The notes below the pieces were generated by a model. It saw nothing but the letters and a program-made list of their open reading frames with translations. It was not told where the DNA came from and searched no databases. A stretch of DNA of 27,352 bases from Chrysochromulina tobinii (taxonomy: Eukaryota; Haptophyta; Prymnesiales; Chrysochromulinaceae), in the NCBI GenBank assembly GCA_001275005.1, contig JWZX01000447.1:1-27352 (forward strand). Reading direction: 5' to 3'. A program made the translations under genes and the position numbers. Below, in pieces: positions 15,619-24,241 of the stretch. Numbering within the stretch: position 1 is the stretch's first letter; each line of letters starts with the position of its first letter.

Positions 15619-17193
15619 ATGGGTTGCGCCAGCTCCAAGGCTATCGATGGCAAGAAGCCGAAGGTCGACAACGCCGAGAACAGCCTCGCCTCCATCAACA
15701 CCATGGGCGAGAAGTTGTATGCCCGTGGAAAATTTGAACAGGCAGCACAACTGTTTCGGGAGGCACTCACGGCGCGCCGTAGGACGCTCGGCGATCGAGA
15801 CGCTGACACGCTCACCTCGATCAACAATTTGGGCATGGTGTTGCAGGCCCAGGGCAAGCTCGACGAGGCGGCACCGCTGCTCCGTGAGGCGCTTGAGGGG
15901 CGTAGTGCGACTCTTGGCAATTGCCACATAAACACTCTAATGTCCATCAACAATCTGGGGCTGCTGTTGCAGGCCCAAGGCCAGCTCGACGAGGCGGAGC
16001 CAATGCTCCGGGAGGCGCTTGCGGCGAGCCGTGCGACGCTCGGCGATCGGCATCCGAACACGCTCACCTCGATCAACAATCTGGGCATGGTGTTGAAGGC
16101 CCAGGGCAAACTCGACGAGGCAGAGTCTCTAGCCCGAGATGCGCTCGAGGCGCGCCGTGCGACGCTTGGCGATCGGCACCCTAGCACGCTTACCTCCATC
16201 AACGATCTGGGGCTGCTGTTGCAGGCCCAGGGCAATTTCAAAGAGGCGGCGCCGCTGCTCCGGGAGGCGCTGGAGGCGAGCCGTGCGACGCTTGGCGATC
16301 GGCACCCTCACACTCTCACCTCCATGAACAATGTTGGTCTGCTGGTGTATGCCCAGGCCAAGTTCGTCGAGGCGGAGCCGCTGCTCCGGGAGGCGCTCGA
16401 TGGGCGCCGTGCGACGCTCGGTGATCGGCACCCAGATACTCTGAACTCGATCAACAATTTGGCGGGATTAGTCCAGGCCCAGGGCAAGCTCAATGAGGCG
16501 GAGCCGCTGCTCCGGGAGGCGCTCGATGGGCGCCGTGCGACGCTTGGCGATCGGCACCCAGACACTCTGAACTCCATGAACAATCTGGCGGGACTGTTGC
16601 AGGCCCAGGGCAAGCTCGACGAGGCGGAGCCGCTGCTTCGGGAGGCGCTCGATGGGCGCCGTGCGACGCTCGGCGATCGACATCCTGATACACTCATCTC
16701 CATCAATAATGTGGGCATGATGTTGAAGGCCCAGGGCAAGCTCGAAGAGGCGGCGCCGCTGCTCCGGGAGGCGCTCGAGGTGAGTCGTGAGACGCTCGGC
16801 GATCGGCACCCTAATACTCTCACCTCCATCAATAATCTGGGCATGCTGTTAAAGGACCAAGGCAAGCTCGACGAGGCGGAGCCGCTGCTCCGGGAGGCGC
16901 TCGAGGCGAACCGTGCGAGACTCGGCGACAGGCACCTCAATACTCTCACTTCCATCAACAATATTGGCATGCTTTTGAAGGACCAGGGCCAGCTCGAAGA
17001 GGCGGAGCCGCTGCTCCGGGAGGCGCTCGATGGGCGCCGAGAGACGCTCGGCGATCGACACCCTGCCACTCAGAACTCGATCAGCAATCTGGCGGGACTG
17101 TTGCATGCCCAGGGCAAGCTTGAAGAAGCGGCATCTATGCGCAAGAAACGCACGCCCATGAGTACGCCCACGGTGCATGACCACAGTGCATAA
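15619..17193 (+). CDS. Kinesin-light-chain-type TPR protein with N-terminal MGCASSK acylation signal
   Basis: 524 residues. The start at ATG 15619 is supported because it yields MGCASSK, a classic N-myristoylation (Gly2) plus palmitoylation (Cys3) signal, so the protein probably sits on a membrane surface. The rest is a regular array of 42-residue TPR units from residue 25: eleven full units and a twelfth that degenerates into the C-terminus. The unit consensus is SINNLGxLLxAQGKLDEAE then PLLREALxxRRATLGDRHP, the TPR_10/TPR_12 type seen in kinesin light chains and NPHP3-like proteins. Such arrays form superhelical protein-binding surfaces; no catalytic domain is present. Units 6-8 are nearly identical, suggesting recent internal duplication. 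It is intronless and divergent from the coiled-coil gene. The binding partner is unknown. Confidence 0.9.
   Translation: MGCASSKAIDGKKPKVDNAENSLASINTMGEKLYARGKFEQAAQLFREALTARRRTLGDRDADTLTSINNLGMVLQAQGKLDEAAPLLREALEGRSATLGNCHINTLMSINNLGLLLQAQGQLDEAEPMLREALAASRATLGDRHPNTLTSINNLGMVLKAQGKLDEAESLARDALEARRATLGDRHPSTLTSINDLGLLLQAQGNFKEAAPLLREALEASRATLGDRHPHTLTSMNNVGLLVYAQAKFVEAEPLLREALDGRRATLGDRHPDTLNSINNLAGLVQAQGKLNEAEPLLREALDGRRATLGDRHPDTLNSMNNLAGLLQAQGKLDEAEPLLREALDGRRATLGDRHPDTLISINNVGMMLKAQGKLEEAAPLLREALEVSRETLGDRHPNTLTSINNLGMLLKDQGKLDEAEPLLREALEANRARLGDRHLNTLTSINNIGMLLKDQGQLEEAEPLLREALDGRRETLGDRHPATQNSISNLAGLLHAQGKLEEAASMRKKRTPMSTPTVHDHSA
15691..17076 (+). repeat. Eleven tandem 126-bp coding repeats (TPR units)
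   Basis: The TPR-coding units follow each other with exactly 126-bp spacing and no indels from 15691 to 17076; a partial twelfth starts at 17077. Long stretches such as CTGCTCCGGGAGGCGCT recur almost unchanged. Similarity at the nucleotide level, including synonymous positions, points to recent duplication or gene conversion. Confidence 0.9.
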
Positions 17194-18090
17194 CCATGGC
17201 CGTGAACATAATCCATAGGTGGCTAGCTGTCTTTCAAGAAAGCTGAGGGGGGGGCAGATGAAGTCGATACAGGACTGTCACAACTGGCTGCGTCGCGTGA
17301 TGCGTCTCCGCACGGCATCGATTAACGTCGTGGAGCTCAGTTTTAAAGCCGAGTCGATGAATTTAATATTGTTCTTGTACACGAAGCGAGAGATGTGTAG
17401 TTGTACGCTACTTAGGCGCGTCTATCGTAGCTCGTCCAGGGAAATACGTATCCGATGCTACATGCTTCATGCTGGCCGGGGAGTGGATGATGCACCCCGC
17501 CCGGCACGAGTGAGTCAGAAACGAAACCGGTGCGAAACGACCACGGGCAGCTAGGCACCACATGATGCCTTGAAGCTTGATAACAATGCTTGATAACTGC
17601 CGGTCTCGACACTGCACACTCCGAAGAGGTCTCCGTCGGGCATGCCCGGTCCCCGGCCGGTCGACGGCTCGTCGCGTGAGCGCCGGGATGGCCATGGCGC
17701 GCGATCGGGACGATGCGCGTCCGAAGGATGCGGTCCGGTCCGTCCCGGGTCGTGTTCCGGCACGGCACGTCGGCACCGTTGTAGCCTGTTAGCTTGCGTA
17801 GTTCCGTACTACCGTACATATTAGCCGTGATAGCTGTACGAGCGCGGTTAGAAAGGGGTTGTAAGAGGGGTGTTCGGATTATATACGACAATCGAGATTC
17901 GGAACCCGCAGCACGCGCGATTGTACACGAATCAGCACGTCAACGCTCGCTCCGCGGCTCCTCCGACCGATACCGCTCCGACACGCGCTGCCGGTGACGC
18001 CGCTCGCCGCCTGCTCTTCAGGGCCACACGGCACCTACGCGCACCTCGTCTGGTGAAAAATATGCGCCTCGCTATGGCTCTGCACACTGC
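17194..18090. other. Convergent intergenic region (about 900 bp), no gene identified
   Basis: This lies between the 3' ends of the TPR gene (+) and the Sds3-like gene (-). The 17640-17770 part is very GC-rich with short CGGTCC-type repeats; 17800-17900 is AT-richer. A minus-strand open frame (17412-17891) has no recognisable domain and I do not annotate it. I found no tRNA cloverleaf or rRNA segment by eye. Confidence 0.4.
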
Positions 18091-19393
18091 TCACACAAAG
18101 GGCGTCGTCGCCGGCCATGACGGCGGCGACGACGCGCGCCCCGGTCGCATCCCTTGCTGCGCAGGCCGGAAGGCATAGCGGCCGGTGCGGAGCTGTTCAA
18201 CGCGGGGCGAGAGACGAGCAGCGCAGAATATGAGCGTCGAAGAGCGGGGTGTGCACGAGATGCGCAAGCGCCATGGGTGATCGGGCCTCCGAGCATTTAC
18301 CTGAGCGAGCGTCACCTTGAGTTTGGTGGAATCGGAATCACGCAAGGTCACTTCGACAGCATTCATCGCGTGCACCACCCAAGTGTTGTCGACCCGTTGC
18401 CCCTGCTGCAGGACGATCACCGGCATGCCGCGCTCGAGAGCGAGGCCGTTACAATGGAGCATCTGGCGCTGTTTGTCGAAATACGCGTCAGTGGCGTTGG
18501 CGCTGTTGGCGGCCTCGGTGGCGCCTGACGCCGCATTCCGCACGCTGTAATGGTCGACATTGGTGTTGAGCTCCTCAAGATCGGCCTTGATTTCCTCTGG
18601 CTTCAGCCGAGCGAACGAGGTTGGCAGGCAGCCGGTCGGCTCAAGCGCCTGCTTGCGCCCCTTGCCGTCAGTAGGGGTCGAGCTGCCTGCGGACGGGCCG
18701 TCGCCGCCCAAGGTTTTCACCTTTTTACGCTTCTCTTCGATGCTGTCGATGAGCCGACTCTTGAAGAATTCTAGCTGGGCCTGTGCAGCGAGAATCACCA
18801 CGCGCCGTTTGGATGGGTCGTTTGGGTGGGCTCAGGCTCTGCCTGGCTACTACTGCCAACCCTCTGGCTGGCTGCGCTGCTGTAGGCGGTTACGTGGACG
18901 CTCAGAGTGGCAAAGAGCAGCCATGGCGCGCCGAGAGGCGCGTTGGCGGACAGCGCACCCTCGTCTCATCCTCGGCCTGCTTCTTCTCGCACTCGTACAG
19001 CGCATCGACGTTTGCAATCTCCCTCTTGCGTATGAAGTTCAGATACGCCATCTTCTCCTTCTTCTTCTGTTCGTGCGGCTCCAGGGCCTCGATGAGAGCC
19101 GGGTGCGTGCCTGCGGGATGCGGCATCGCTGGCCGTCAGCCGTAGAGCGATGCAGGCGTGGCGGAAGCGCCTGCCATGTGAGGCAGACAAGGCAGGCAAG
19201 ACGAACCGTACAAGATTGAATCGAGCTCTGCCTTCCACGGAGCCGTGGCAGCGGCGGCGTCGTCCATGGCTTCGTCCTCAGCGTCCAGAGCATCCGCAGC
19301 AGCAGCAGCGTCAGGCGCAACGGCGGTTGGGACTGCGCCGCGTCGCGAGCCGGCGCGCCCTGCTGCCGCGCTCCCTCCTCGGGCAGCCGACAT
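18091..19393 (-). CDS. Sds3/BRMS1-like Sin3-HDAC co-repressor subunit; exons 19393-19207, 19110-18959, 18780-18301, 18192-18091
   Basis: The four exons join in frame to 306 residues. The N-terminus is Ala-rich and acidic. A coiled coil follows at about 64-140, running from EPHEQKKKEKMAYLNFIRKR through VDALYECEKKQAEDE (close to the YECE core of BRMS1/Sds3 proteins), then across the exon 2-3 junction into LEFFKSRLIDSIEEKRKKVK. After a Ser/Gly/Lys linker comes a family-like LKPEEIKADLEEL, then a beta-rich C-terminus (MPVIVLQQGQ, NTWVVHAMNAVEVTLRD) ending, after the last splice, in LRTGRYAFRP. Sds3 proteins dimerise through the coiled coil and anchor Sin3-histone deacetylase complexes in the nucleus. 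Junctions: TACG|GTTCGT to CGCAG|GCACG; AGG|GTGCGC to CACAG|GCC; CAG|GTAAAT to AACAG|CTC. Exon 4 is the least certain. The gene is divergently paired with the NEK-like kinase. Confidence 0.6.
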
Positions 19394-19580
19394 AAAGGCG
19401 GAGAAAATAATAATTTGTTACGACTAAAACTTTCGAGCCCTTTTATGTGAGTCAAGCCACACGCAAGTTACGACGGATTGTAGGATTCCGTCGCCGTCCG
19501 ACTCATATCTTGAGCGGGACGGGTGTGGTCTCCCCGTCCTAAGAATTTGTGTAGGGGACTGTAGGGGTGGGGAGAAAAAA
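19394..19580. promoter_or_regulatory. Divergent promoter region between the Sds3-like and NEK-like genes
   Basis: A 187-bp spacer separates two outward-facing ATGs. It is locally AT-rich (AAAATAATAATTT near 19405-19416). GTTACGAC occurs twice in the same orientation, at 19417-19424 and 19467-19474, 50 bp apart. These could be factor-binding sites; that is inference. Confidence 0.5.
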
Positions 19581-22500
19581 ATGGAAAAGCTGTCCAATGG
19601 TTCCCAGCTGGCAGCGCAGCTGCTGGCCGCGCAGCTCGGATCGCTCCTCGGGCCGAACACCTGCGGGCCCGAGGATTTCGAGCGGGTCAAAGCACTCGGG
19701 CAGGGTTCGCACGGCACAACAAGGCTCGTCCGGCGCAAGCACGACGGGCGGCTCGTGTGCAGCAAGCACGTCCCCACGGAGCGCTTCCCCAAGGTGGCCA
19801 GCCAGGTGGTGCGCGAGGTGGAGATTCTCATGATGTGCGACGGTCATCCGCACATCATCGGCTTCATCGGCGCCTTTGTGACCGCCGATGGACTCGACAT
19901 CGTGCAGGAGTTTGCCGAGGGCGGCACGCTACAGCAGCGAATCGACCGACGGCGCGAGCTGCAGGATCCGCTGCTCGAGAGCGAGGTGCTGGATACCTTC
20001 ATCCAGCTGACGGGCGCACTCGAGCATCTGCACTCCCACAAGGTGCTCCATCGTGACCTGAAGCCAGCGAACGTCTTCTTCGACCGTCGCAACCTCGCGC
20101 GCCTAGGCGACTTTGGCATTGCGGCGATCGCAAAGTGAGCGCCCGCGCCCATCCTGGCCACAGCGGCCGTCGTGTTCCACGCCGCACCTCCCGCACCGCA
20201 TCGCGCCGCCGCCGCGTGCCCTCGGCGACGCGCGCGCACTCTCACGTTGGCCCACTGCCACTGATGACCACTGATGACTAATGATGACCACTGATGACCA
20301 CTGATGACCACTGATGACCTCTCTCCCGTTGGCCCACCCTTCCCGGGCTGCGCTCATCGGCTGACGACCGCTGATGACCACTGATGGCCACTGATGACCG
20401 CTGAGGGCCCATTGCCTCATTTGGGTGCGCCACGATCCGCAGCGACAGCCGGCACGCGGAGCCCTCCGTTCTGGGAACACCCCTCTATCTCGCTCCCGAG
20501 CTCATCTCGGGCCAGCCGAGCGGCACTGCCACGGACCTCTGGGCCTTGGGAGTCGTTCTCTACGAGATGGTCGCGCTGCGTCACCCGTTCGCGGCGGAGA
20601 ACCTCGCCGCTCTCGCGATCAAGATCTGTGCGGCGAACTACGACCCCCTCTCGAGCTGCGTGGGCCTGAAGCAGGCCGCGAGTGCTAATGGGGGGGGCAG
20701 TCCAGCTGCGAGCTACTACTCCGCCGAGCTGCTCGCCCTGCCCAGCCGGTGCGCACGATGATGGCCTCTGATGGCCTCTGATGGCCTCTGATGGCCTCTG
20801 ATAGCCTCTGATGGCCTCTGATGGCCTCTGACCCCCCTCCCCCGCCCGCCCGCCCGCACGGACCCCCGGGCCCCCCCGTACCCCTATCTCACTCCCGCTT
20901 CGCCCCGCCCCCCCCCCTCGCCTGACACGTGGCCACGCAGGCTTCTCCAAGTACACCCGGAGCTCAGACCGCCCGCCACGGCGCTCCTCGCCGATCCGCT
21001 GCTCAGGGCACATCGGTGCTTCTTCGCGGAGTCGGCCGAACGTTGCCACGAGAGCGCTCGGAATCTGTGCGAGCTGAGCAACGGGAGATCGGCGGGAGGT
21101 CAGCCCGAGCTCCAATCTCCGACCTCCAGTGCTCCCGCCGATTCCCTGGCGAGTGTCGCCGCCGCTCCCGCCCACACAACGAAGGGGCGGCGCGCGGGCG
21201 GGCACTCGGACGCAGTCTTGGGCGGGCACTTGGACGCCGACGGTGGCGGCGCGAGCGGCTCGGCGGCCGCGGACAATGGCGAGCTACACCGATGGGAAGC
21301 TTCTCTGGCGCTTCGGCTGGCCGAGTACCAGATGGCGTGCATGCATGCGACGCTCCTAGAGGAGGCGGCGGAGGCGCGCTACTCCCGCGATGCACTGCTC
21401 GCTCGGGTCGAGGCAGACTTCGAGGCGGAGCGCCGTGTGGAGCGCCGGCTGCTGCGCGACGAGATGGAGGCGATGGAGCGCTTCGCGTACGAGAGCATGC
21501 GTGAGGTGCTCCTCCGCCATGGGCAGCTCGACGCTCGCGAGGCATCCCTCGTGGCGCGCTCGAGCGCCATCTTGGGCGCGGTCGGCGCGCCGACGGACGC
21601 CGAACGCGCCGTCGCCGCCGCTGCTGCTGGAGGGTTGCTGTACGTGCCGCGACGAGGACGAGAGACGACAGGAGAGCCAGGGACAGCGGTCGATGCGGAG
21701 GTGTCGGTGCCATGGGCGAGCATCTCATCGAGCATCTCAATCCTTGCGCAGCCTGCACGGCACACGCCCTCGCGTCTGACTCCCTCGCCTTCGGAGTCTC
21801 TCCCTTCCAAAGATGGATCCGTCGGTCTCCCTTCCAAAGATGGATCCGTCGACCGGGAGAATGGCGTCGCGTCGCCCAGTCCCGCCCTGCGTGCCGCTTC
21901 GACCGCTCTGCACGACGCCACGGCCGCCGCCGCCACGCATGCCGCCACACATAACGCCCTGCCTGCCGCCGGGACCAGCGTGCCCCCCATCGTGGGTGGC
22001 ATTCCGGGCTGGGCGGAGGCGATCCGCGAGCTCGCAGGGCGAGATTCGACGGAGCCGCGCGCGCACTCGTGCGAGGTGGGCGCGGACGAGGAGCCGCGGG
22101 CCTCGAGCGACCGAGGAGGTTCGAGTAAGCTCGAGGAGCTCAAGCCGCTGGAGCTGCTGCGGTCTCTGCGAGAGGCGGAGGAGATGCTGCATGCTCGCGA
22201 GCTCCAGGTGCATGCGCTCAAGCAGATGAAGAAGCGCGAGGAGCAGATTAAGCTTATCTCGCGGCACGTGCGCTCCATTGCGACGCGTGCCTTCGAGGGA
22301 TGGCGTCGCGCGCTGCTCCACTCGAGGGCTGAACGCGCTCTCGCCTCCAAGGATGAGCAGATCGCGCAGCTCAGCGCGAGGTTGCGTCGGATGGCCGCCG
22401 CCATCACCGACGGAGAGGATAGGAACACTGCCCTCGCGGCCGCCGCCGAGGTGCTCTCGCTCATCATGCACGACGGTACGATGGGATCGCCGGTGGAGCT

Positions 22501-23920
22501 GGCGGAGGTGGGCGGCGTCGCCGACGAGCGCAGCCGCAAGGTGGGCAGCGCCACTAAGGCCAGCAGCTCTTCGTATCAGCATGCCTCGTCCAAGCCGCCA
22601 CTACGGCGCAACTCAAGTGGCCACGTGGCGAGCCCACTCGGCGAGGGACTGACCCTTTTTGAACGGGGAGGCCATGGCGGCCACTTTGGAGCCGGTGGCT
22701 CTCGCGAAGGCGGCCCTGGTTCCACGTGCTTCGGTGAGAATGGGCGTGAGGCAGCGCGGGAGGCGAACGGGCCCGCCGCGGCCGAGCAGCGCTCACGCAG
22801 CCTGGGCAAGCAGCGATCGCGCGAGTTGCAGCTTCAGGCGGATAGCGAGCAGGGGGCGCGCTCGCCCGGCGGCCTGTACGAGCGGGGGCTCAAGCAACGC
22901 CAGAAGCGTGAGGCCGCCATTTCGCGCCGGAGGCGCGAGCGAGAGGCGGCCGAGATTGCGAACTGCACCTTCAAACCTTTGACTCAGACGGCCAGCGATG
23001 CGCCGGGGCGTGAAGGCACTCGTGAACGGCTCAGGGGCGACACCAGCTCGCCACTGCCTGGGGGCGAGGGCGGCAAGGGCCCTCGGGGCGGCGGCAACAA
23101 CATGCGTGTGGAGAAGGGATTGGAGATCGAGCCTCCGGCACATGGCGTGACCGGTAGAAGAAACGGGCTGAACTCCCCCCTTGCACACACGCACATCGAG
23201 GCCGCAGAGCATAGCATGCACGGCTCTTCCAGCGGCATCTGGGGTGCGCAGCTCGACGACTCTCATCGAACGCTGATGACCACTGATGACCACTGATGAC
23301 CACTGATGACCACTGATGACCACTGATTGCTTCCCTCATCAGGTGGGCAGCTCGACGGCGATGGCGCCGATGGCCTTTCATCGGCCGAGCAGCATCAGTA
23401 CCCTTCGCAGCCGCTGCCACCGAGCCCGAGTGCACTCGTCGAGAGTAACCGCATGCCTCTTCACACGATGGACTCGACGCGTGGCACGGCGCAATCACTG
23501 ATTATGTCCACCATCATGTCCGCCCTCCCCAAGGCTCTCGATTCGTATCGAGAGCGGCGGCGCACCACGAGCACGTCTGGCGCGGCGGCCGGCGTGCCGG
23601 CGGCCGCACCCCCACTTGCTCACTCCGCGTACGCGGCGGCGCTGCGCCCGAGCACGCCCTACCACCGTCCCGACTCACGCGCCGACTCACCAGCCCTCGG
23701 TTCACCCGCACACTATTCGACTGACATCGCGGAGGCCGCCGCGCGCGGCTCGCCCTTCAGCTCTCCTCCCTATTCGTCCACTCTCGGATCGACAGTCTAC
23801 TCGACAGCCTCTGCCGCGGGCGACCTGCCGCGCGCGCGCGAAAAGGTGGACGCGCACGTGCTGCCGCTCGGGGCCGCCGCGTACTCCTCCGACGTCGTCT
23901 CTGAGGATGAGCTGATGTGA
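19581..23920 (+). CDS. NEK-like Ser/Thr protein kinase with long coiled-coil tail; exons 19581-20134, 20443-20748, 20941-23243, 23343-23920
   Basis: The four exons join in frame to 1,246 residues. The kinase domain is N-terminal (about 34-310): Gly-loop GQGSHG (40-45), catalytic Lys62 (CSKHV), HRDLKPANVFF (157-167), DFG at 177-179, and after the first splice GTPLYLAPE (196-204) and TDLWALGVVLYEM. Subdomain XI (LLQVHPELRPPATALLADP) begins exactly at exon 3, which ties the kinase to the long downstream frame. The NEK (NIMA-related) pattern fits best; such kinases control cilia and centrosomes. The tail has coiled coils (about 420-500 and 670-780), an AFEGWRRALLHSRAERAL segment resembling Sfi1-type centrin-binding repeats, a basic REREAAEIANCTFKPLT motif of a kind seen in ciliary proteins, and a Ser/Pro/Ala-rich C-terminus. 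Splice phases are 2, 2 and 1. All three introns carry CTGATG arrays. Confidence 0.85.
20135..20442 (+). repeat. NEK-like gene intron 1 with 10-bp (CTGATGACCA)n array
   Basis: Donor AA|GTGAGC, acceptor CCGCAG|CGACAG, 308 nt. The array lies at about 20260-20410 in two blocks separated by a pyrimidine-rich stretch. Six exact CTGATGACC cores are present, plus variants (CTGATGACT, CTGACGACC, CTGATGGCC). It sits in the 3' half of the intron, ending about 30 nt before the acceptor. Confidence 0.85.
20749..20940 (+). repeat. NEK-like gene intron 2 with 10-bp (CTGATGGCCT)n array
   Basis: Donor CCG|GTGCGC, acceptor CCACGCAG|GCTTCTCC, 192 nt. The array starts just after the donor (about 20757-20832) with five exact CTGATGGCC cores and one CTGATAGCC. 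A long C-rich pyrimidine tract follows up to the acceptor, with CCTGACACG just upstream of it as a candidate branch point. Confidence 0.85.
21799..21851 (+). repeat. 27-bp tandem duplication in the NEK-like coding sequence
   Basis: The unit TCTCCCTTCCAAAGATGGAT (first 20 of 27 bp) starts at 21799 and again at 21826. It encodes two copies of LPSKDGSV in a disordered Ser/Pro-rich part of the tail. The frame is preserved. Confidence 0.9.
23244..23342 (+). repeat. NEK-like gene intron 3 with 10-bp (CTGATGACCA)n array
   Basis: Probable donor CTGGG|GTGCGC at 23244 and acceptor CATCAG|GTGGGC at 23342, 99 nt. Five exact CTGATGACC cores run from 23273, then CTGATTGC and a short pyrimidine tract to the acceptor. 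The exon-intron boundary GGTGCGCAGCTCGACG (23243-23258) is repeated with one mismatch at the intron-exon boundary (23342-23357), so the exact donor is less certain than for the other introns. Confidence 0.75.
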
Positions 23921-24241
23921 ATGTCTCCGTCGAGAGGTGTGAAGGTCTCCGTCGCTCCGAGATGAGCAGCCGCCGCTGCCGCTCACTCTTGGCAGTAGGA
24001 TGGGCCCCGGCGACATGGAATACGGGTGGTAACGCTGTGATCCGAAGTCATGCTGGCCGCGTTTGCGCCGCTGCTGTGCGAATTCACATCCAAATGACCA
24101 TGTACCGTTCGTTATCATCTCAGCCATGCACCGCCCGCCGCGTAGTGCAAAATTCGCTCAATAGTGTAAATCTCAACTTCATCTTTCATGATCCCATGTG
24201 TCCCCCTGTTCCGTACTACATACCTTAACCGACATGTACGC
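23921..24241. other. Convergent 3' intergenic region
   Basis: This holds the 3' ends of the NEK-like kinase gene (+) and the aspartic protease gene (-). No reading frame with recognisable features and no RNA gene were seen. Confidence 0.45.

Noticed and set aside
14025-15737. A 570-residue plus-strand frame opposite the coiled-coil gene
   Set aside because: Its sequence is an antisense Ala/Ser/Arg-rich shadow and it runs out of frame into the TPR gene; the minus strand shows heptad structure and the plus strand does not.
16308-17069. Long minus-strand frames opposite the TPR repeats
   Set aside because: Their periodicity just mirrors the 126-bp TPR repeat; they have no domain and the sense strand has clear TPR consensus.
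17412-17891. A 159-residue minus-strand open frame in the convergent spacer
   Set aside because: No recognisable domain, composition unlike neighbouring genes, and chance frames of this size are common in GC-rich DNA.
20260-20410. CTGATGA in the arrays as a hammerhead ribozyme core
   Set aside because: I found no matching GAAA core and no flanking stems; the heptamer alone is not evidence. Box C/D snoRNA identity is likewise unsupported without terminal stem and guide spacing.
21379-22554. A 391-residue minus-strand frame opposite the NEK-like tail
   Set aside because: Ser/Arg/Ala-rich antisense shadow of GC-rich coding DNA; the sense frame is contiguous with the kinase by splicing.
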